From: Pseudodesulfovibrio thermohalotolerans
Lineage (GTDB): Bacteria; Desulfobacterota; Desulfovibrionia; Desulfovibrionales; Desulfovibrionaceae
Assembly (NCBI RefSeq): GCF_021353295.2
Contig: NZ_CP120635.1
Span: 972,001-1,036,000, forward strand
DNA length: 64,000 nt
Direction of reading: 5' to 3'
Part shown: positions 60,672 to 64,000 of the stretch, piece by piece
How the letters are laid out: the number at the start of each line of letters is the position of its first letter
Numbering within the stretch: the stretch's first letter is position 1
Made by a program: the position numbers and the translations under genes
Notes under the pieces: generated by a model
The model's input: only the letters and a program-made list of their open reading frames with translations
What the model was told of the DNA's origin: nothing
The model's database searches: none

Positions 60672-62792
60672 CTACTCCCCGTCGGCTTCGTTGAAGGGGT
60701 GCACGTCGGCGTCCTGGGCGTACTCGGCTCCGGCCTCGGAGTCGTAGCAGGTCAGGCCGCAGCGGAGGCATCGGCTGGCCTCCTTGCGAGCCGTCTCGTA
60801 GGTGATGCCGCCCTGGACCTCTTCCTTGAAGGTATGCTTGCGGTCCGCCACGCTGAGTTCGGGAACCTGGATGCGAGGAATGGTGTAATGCACATCCATG
60901 TTCTTGAGGATGGACTCGGGGATGACGCGAAGCTGCGGATTCTTTGGCGCGGGGATGGCGTCCTCGGTGATGAAGTGGTGGATGGCCCGGGCGGCCTTGC
61001 GGGCGTCGGCAACGGCCTGGATCAGGATGTTGCGGCCCGTGGCGGCCTCTCCGCCCGCAAAGACATACGGGATGCTGGTTTGCAGGGAAGAGGGGTCCGT
61101 CTTGATGGCGCCGGTTTTCTTGTCCAGCTCGAACAGGGGATCGCCGTTTTCGTCGGTGAAGGCCGCGCAGTTGGCCAGCCGGTCCGTGGCCGTGATGACC
61201 AGGTCTGCTTCGAGTGCGCCTTCGGTGCCTTCCACGGGCTTGGGCTTGCCAGCGCATTTCTTGGGATCGTCGTAGGCAAGCTCGTGATAGGCCACGCCGG
61301 TGACCTCGCCGTTTTCCGCAAGCAGGCGGACCGGAGCGGTGAGGAACATGAGGTCCGCTCCGATTTCCACGGCCCGTTTCACTTCGGTTTTGTTGGCGTT
61401 CATCTTGCGTTCGGCACAGCCGATGAGCGCGGTCACGCGCGCGCCGAGCCGGACGGCGCTCCGGACCACGTCCATTGCGGTGTTGGTGTCGCCGACCACC
61501 ACGAGCTTCTTGCCCTTGAGGTCGGTGAAGGATTCGCCTACGCCGTCAAGGAAGGAGATGGAGTCCATCACGCCGCGGACCTTGTCGTTCTCTATGCCCA
61601 GCGGCGGGACGGTCCAGGCACCGGTGGCCATGAATACCGCTTCGAAGCCCTCTTCCCTGAGAGAATCGAGAGTCACTTCCGTGCCGAAGGTCATGCCGGT
61701 GTGCACTTCCACACCGAGATCCAGGATGGTTTGCACTTCCCAGTCCACCACCTTGTGGGGCAGCCGGTATTCGGGGATGACCCCGCGCATCATGCCGCCC
61801 ACGCGGTCGCGTTTTTCGAAGATGACAGGCTCATGGCCGATGCGGCGCAGGAAGTAGGCGCAGGTCAGGCCCGCCGCGCCGCCGCCGATGATGGCGACCT
61901 TGTGGCCAGAGGAAGGGTTGCATTTCAGCTTGACGCGGCTGCCGGAGTTCATTTCCCAGTCCGCGACGAAGCGGTGCAGGGTGTGGATGGCCACGCCGTG
62001 GTCCGCGATCTTGCGGCGGCAGATGTTTTCGCAGGGGGCGGGGCAGAGACGGCCCACGGCCAGGGGAAGCGGGTTGCGTTCCTTCATGATGGTGAGCGCG
62101 CCGCGCATGTCGCCCTTCTTCAACTGCTGGATGTAGCTGCGGACGTCGATCTGGGCCGGGCATTTCTGCATACAGGGGGCCAGACAGTCGTCGACCTTGT
62201 TGAGGTGCAGCAGGTCCATGGTCATGCCGGACACGCGGATGGCTCCGGTGGGGCAGACCTCGGCGCATTTGCCGCAGGAGCGGCAGGCGTGCCAGTCCAC
62301 AACGGGCAGCCCCTGGTTGTTGAGCCGGATGGCGTCGAAGCCGCAGACCTTGACGCAGGAGCCCATGCCGATGCAGCCGAGGCCGCAGGATTTTTCGCCG
62401 CCGTGGAGCAGCGCCTCGGCTCGGCAGTCATGGATGCCTTCGTAGTCGAAGAGGAGGTTGGCGCGGGAGCCGCCGGTGCAGATGTTGTTGGCCACCTTGG
62501 GTTCCTTGAAGGAAACCTCGGTGCCCATGATGGAGGCGATGTTCTGAGCGATCTCGGGACCGCCCGCAACGCAGATTTCCGGGGCGGCGTCGCCCTTCAC
62601 GACGGCGGCGGCCGCCGCCGAGCAGCCGGGATATCCGCAGCCGCCGCAGTTTGCGCCGGGGAAACATCCTTCGACCCGTGCGATGCGCGGGTCCTCCTGC
62701 ACGTGGAGAACGCGGGAGGCCACGGCCAGCACGGCGGCCGCGCTTAGGCCGAGAATGAACAATACGAGTATGGAAGAAGTAACCATGTTCAA
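60672..62792 (-). CDS. rnfB: RnfB fused to a GltD/NfnB-like pyridine-nucleotide oxidoreductase, 706 aa
   Basis: An N-terminal membrane helix is followed by the RnfB Fe-S domain (GCFPGANCGGCGYPGC and a further CxxxxC region), ferredoxin-type clusters (HACRSCGKCAEVCPTGAI), a GltD-type Fe-S helical region (LAPCMQKCPAQIDV, GRLCPAPCENICRR) and an FAD/NAD(P) oxidoreductase (VAIIGGGAAGLTCAYFLRRI; second Rossmann loop VVVGDTNTAMDVVRS; FAGGEAATG). The C-terminus holds CLRCGLTC. Plain RnfB proteins are ~180-290 aa. The fusion suggests direct electron exchange between Rnf and NAD(P)H or ferredoxin pools. Confidence 0.9.
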   Translation of the reverse strand: MNMVTSSILVLFILGLSAAAVLAVASRVLHVQEDPRIARVEGCFPGANCGGCGYPGCSAAAAAVVKGDAAPEICVAGGPEIAQNIASIMGTEVSFKEPKVANNICTGGSRANLLFDYEGIHDCRAEALLHGGEKSCGLGCIGMGSCVKVCGFDAIRLNNQGLPVVDWHACRSCGKCAEVCPTGAIRVSGMTMDLLHLNKVDDCLAPCMQKCPAQIDVRSYIQQLKKGDMRGALTIMKERNPLPLAVGRLCPAPCENICRRKIADHGVAIHTLHRFVADWEMNSGSRVKLKCNPSSGHKVAIIGGGAAGLTCAYFLRRIGHEPVIFEKRDRVGGMMRGVIPEYRLPHKVVDWEVQTILDLGVEVHTGMTFGTEVTLDSLREEGFEAVFMATGAWTVPPLGIENDKVRGVMDSISFLDGVGESFTDLKGKKLVVVGDTNTAMDVVRSAVRLGARVTALIGCAERKMNANKTEVKRAVEIGADLMFLTAPVRLLAENGEVTGVAYHELAYDDPKKCAGKPKPVEGTEGALEADLVITATDRLANCAAFTDENGDPLFELDKKTGAIKTDPSSLQTSIPYVFAGGEAATGRNILIQAVADARKAARAIHHFITEDAIPAPKNPQLRVIPESILKNMDVHYTIPRIQVPELSVADRKHTFKEEVQGGITYETARKEASRCLRCGLTCYDSEAGAEYAQDADVHPFNEADGE

Positions 62793-62810
62793 TTTTTCCT
62801 TAGGCTTTGG

Positions 62811-63386
62811 TTAGGCTGCCATGCCCTTGAAGGCGAAAAAGACCAGCGACATGATCCCAGCCGTTATCAGGGCCACCGGAACGCCTCGGAACACTGCGGG
62901 AACGGGCATGAAGTCCAGCCGCTCGCGTATGGAGGAGATGATGACCAGGGCCACCAGGAAGCCGATGCCCGAGGCGAGGCCGTAGAGCATGGACTTGGTG
63001 AAGGAGTACCCGTTTCGCTGAACCATGATGGCCACGCCCATCACCGCGCAGTTGGTGGTGATAAGCGGCAGGAACAGGCCGAGCGACTTGTAGAGGGGCG
63101 GCACCAGTTTCCGGAGGAACATCTCCAGGAACTGCACCAGCGAGGCGATGACCAGGATGAAGACGATGGTTTGCAGGTACTCGATGCCATAGGGAACGAG
63201 CACGTAGTGGTGCAGGGGCCAGGTGATGCCCGTGGCCATCATGATGACGAAGATGACCGCGCCGCCCATGCCGAGGGCCACGTCTGTGGACTTGGAGGTG
63301 CCCATGAACGGACACGTTCCAAGATATTGGACAAGGACGATATTGTTGATGAATATCGCCGAGATGAAGAGCATGAAGTATTCCAT
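62811..63386 (-). CDS. rnfA: RnfA, membrane subunit of the Rnf complex, 191 aa
   Basis: Six membrane helices with the family residues FINNIVLVQYLGTCPFMGTS at the N-terminus and LITTNCAVMGVAIMVQRN in the middle. It lies between rnfE and rnfB, the usual order. Rnf couples ferredoxin oxidation to ion transport. Confidence 0.95.
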   Translation of the reverse strand: MEYFMLFISAIFINNIVLVQYLGTCPFMGTSKSTDVALGMGGAVIFVIMMATGITWPLHHYVLVPYGIEYLQTIVFILVIASLVQFLEMFLRKLVPPLYKSLGLFLPLITTNCAVMGVAIMVQRNGYSFTKSMLYGLASGIGFLVALVIISSIRERLDFMPVPAVFRGVPVALITAGIMSLVFFAFKGMAA

Positions 63387-63398
63387 TTCAGACCTCTC

Positions 63399-64000
63399 CT
63401 ATCGGCCGTCGCAGGCGTTGCACGCCCCGCAGGAGGCGCAGGTGGAGTTCTGGGTGGTGGACTCGGTCTCGCCCTTCTTGCGGCTCTGGCGGCGGTTGAA
63501 GGCGTTCATGCCCGCCAGGATGAGGCCGAGGCAGACAAAGGCGCCGGGGGCCATGACCATGAACTGGGCGGGCTTGAAGTTCGCCCACATGACAGGAATG
63601 CCGAACACGGTGCCGTTGCCGAAGATCTCCCGGACGGCGCCCAGGAAGGTCAGGGAGGCCGCAAAGCCGATGCCCATGCCCAGCGCGTCGGCGATGGACG
63701 GGAGAATGGCGTTGCGAGAGGCGAAGGCTTCCGCGCGACCCAGGATCAGGCAGTTGACCACAATGAGGGGCACGAAGATGCCGAGCTTCTGGTACAGGGG
63801 GTAGGCGTTCGCCTGCATGAGCAGTTCAACGGCCACCACCAGAGAGGCCGTGACGACGATGAAGCAGGCGATGCGGACCTTGGGCGGGATGATCTTGCGC
63901 ATGGCCGAGATGATGATGTTGGACAGGGTCAGGACGAAGATGACCGCCGCGCCCATGCCGAGGCCGTTTTCCGCCGTGGAGGTGACGGCCAGGGTGGGAC
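63399..64000 (-). CDS. rnfE: RnfE, membrane subunit of the Rnf complex (N-terminus outside window)
   Basis: About 200 residues are in the window, open at the right edge. RnfE motifs are clear: TSTAENGLGMGAAVIFVLTL, FVPLIVVNCLILGRAEAFAS and FGIPVMWANFKPAQF. Unusually the C-terminus continues into a charged tail ending CASCGACNACDGR, a CxxCxxCxxC row. The neighbouring rnfA starts 12 bases after its stop. Confidence 0.93.
   Translation of the reverse strand, partial: PTLAVTSTAENGLGMGAAVIFVLTLSNIIISAMRKIIPPKVRIACFIVVTASLVVAVELLMQANAYPLYQKLGIFVPLIVVNCLILGRAEAFASRNAILPSIADALGMGIGFAASLTFLGAVREIFGNGTVFGIPVMWANFKPAQFMVMAPGAFVCLGLILAGMNAFNRRQSRKKGETESTTQNSTCASCGACNACDGR

Overview
The window looks like a chromosome segment of a Desulfovibrionaceae sulfate reducer, probably close to Pseudodesulfovibrio. 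This is inferred from gene content: an Rnf complex whose RnfB is fused to an NADPH-type oxidoreductase, a periplasmic Ni superoxide dismutase, the prs-rplY-pth-carD-rho block and high-GC core genes. Two mobile elements sit at tRNA genes and flank a housekeeping core.

Bases 1 to about 11037 are an integrated island ending at the 3' end of a tRNA-Thr(CGT) gene. From left to right it holds the start of a tyrosine recombinase with an inverted-repeat array in front of it, a CHC2-type zinc-finger protein, an Xre regulator divergent from a TM2-domain membrane protein, an exported protein, an SF3/DUF5906-type helicase, a Ros/MucR regulator, two tandem DUF2958 proteins, a two-gene module of an unknown protein plus an Xre-ImmA protease, a DUF2188-like gene with an apparent frameshift, and a retron. 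The retron reverse transcriptase is fused to a TOPRIM domain and is preceded by a previously unannotated msr-msd candidate with a 14-bp a1/a2 pairing.

Bases 11100 to 41900 are core: a large Cache-PAS-GAF histidine kinase, hydantoinase A, an MBL hydrolase, an MscS channel, ADP-forming acyl-CoA synthetase, two further kinases, an arginase-family enzyme, HslUV, a macrodomain protein, a ClC channel, RibF, an M48 protease, Rho, CarD, Pth, L25, Prs, tRNA-Gln, IspE, a Deg protease and Ni-SOD.

Bases 41951 to 60265 are a defective prophage bounded by perfect 59-bp direct repeats; the left copy is the 3' part of an intact tRNA-Arg(CCT) gene. It encodes two replication proteins, small and large terminase, an Ogr-like zinc finger, a lambda-like head (gpW, portal, protease with nested scaffold, decoration protein, capsid) and a contractile tail (sheath, tube, chaperone with a -1 slippery site). 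It stops abruptly where the tape measure gene is fused head-on to the first ~95 codons of the integrase. One deletion therefore removed the baseplate, fibres, lysis genes and integrase catalytic domain. No repressor is visible.

Bases 60400 to 64000 hold the end of the rnf operon on the minus strand (rnfE partial, rnfA, rnfB). The expected following gene, apbE, seems to survive only as two short remnants in opposite orientations beside the prophage.
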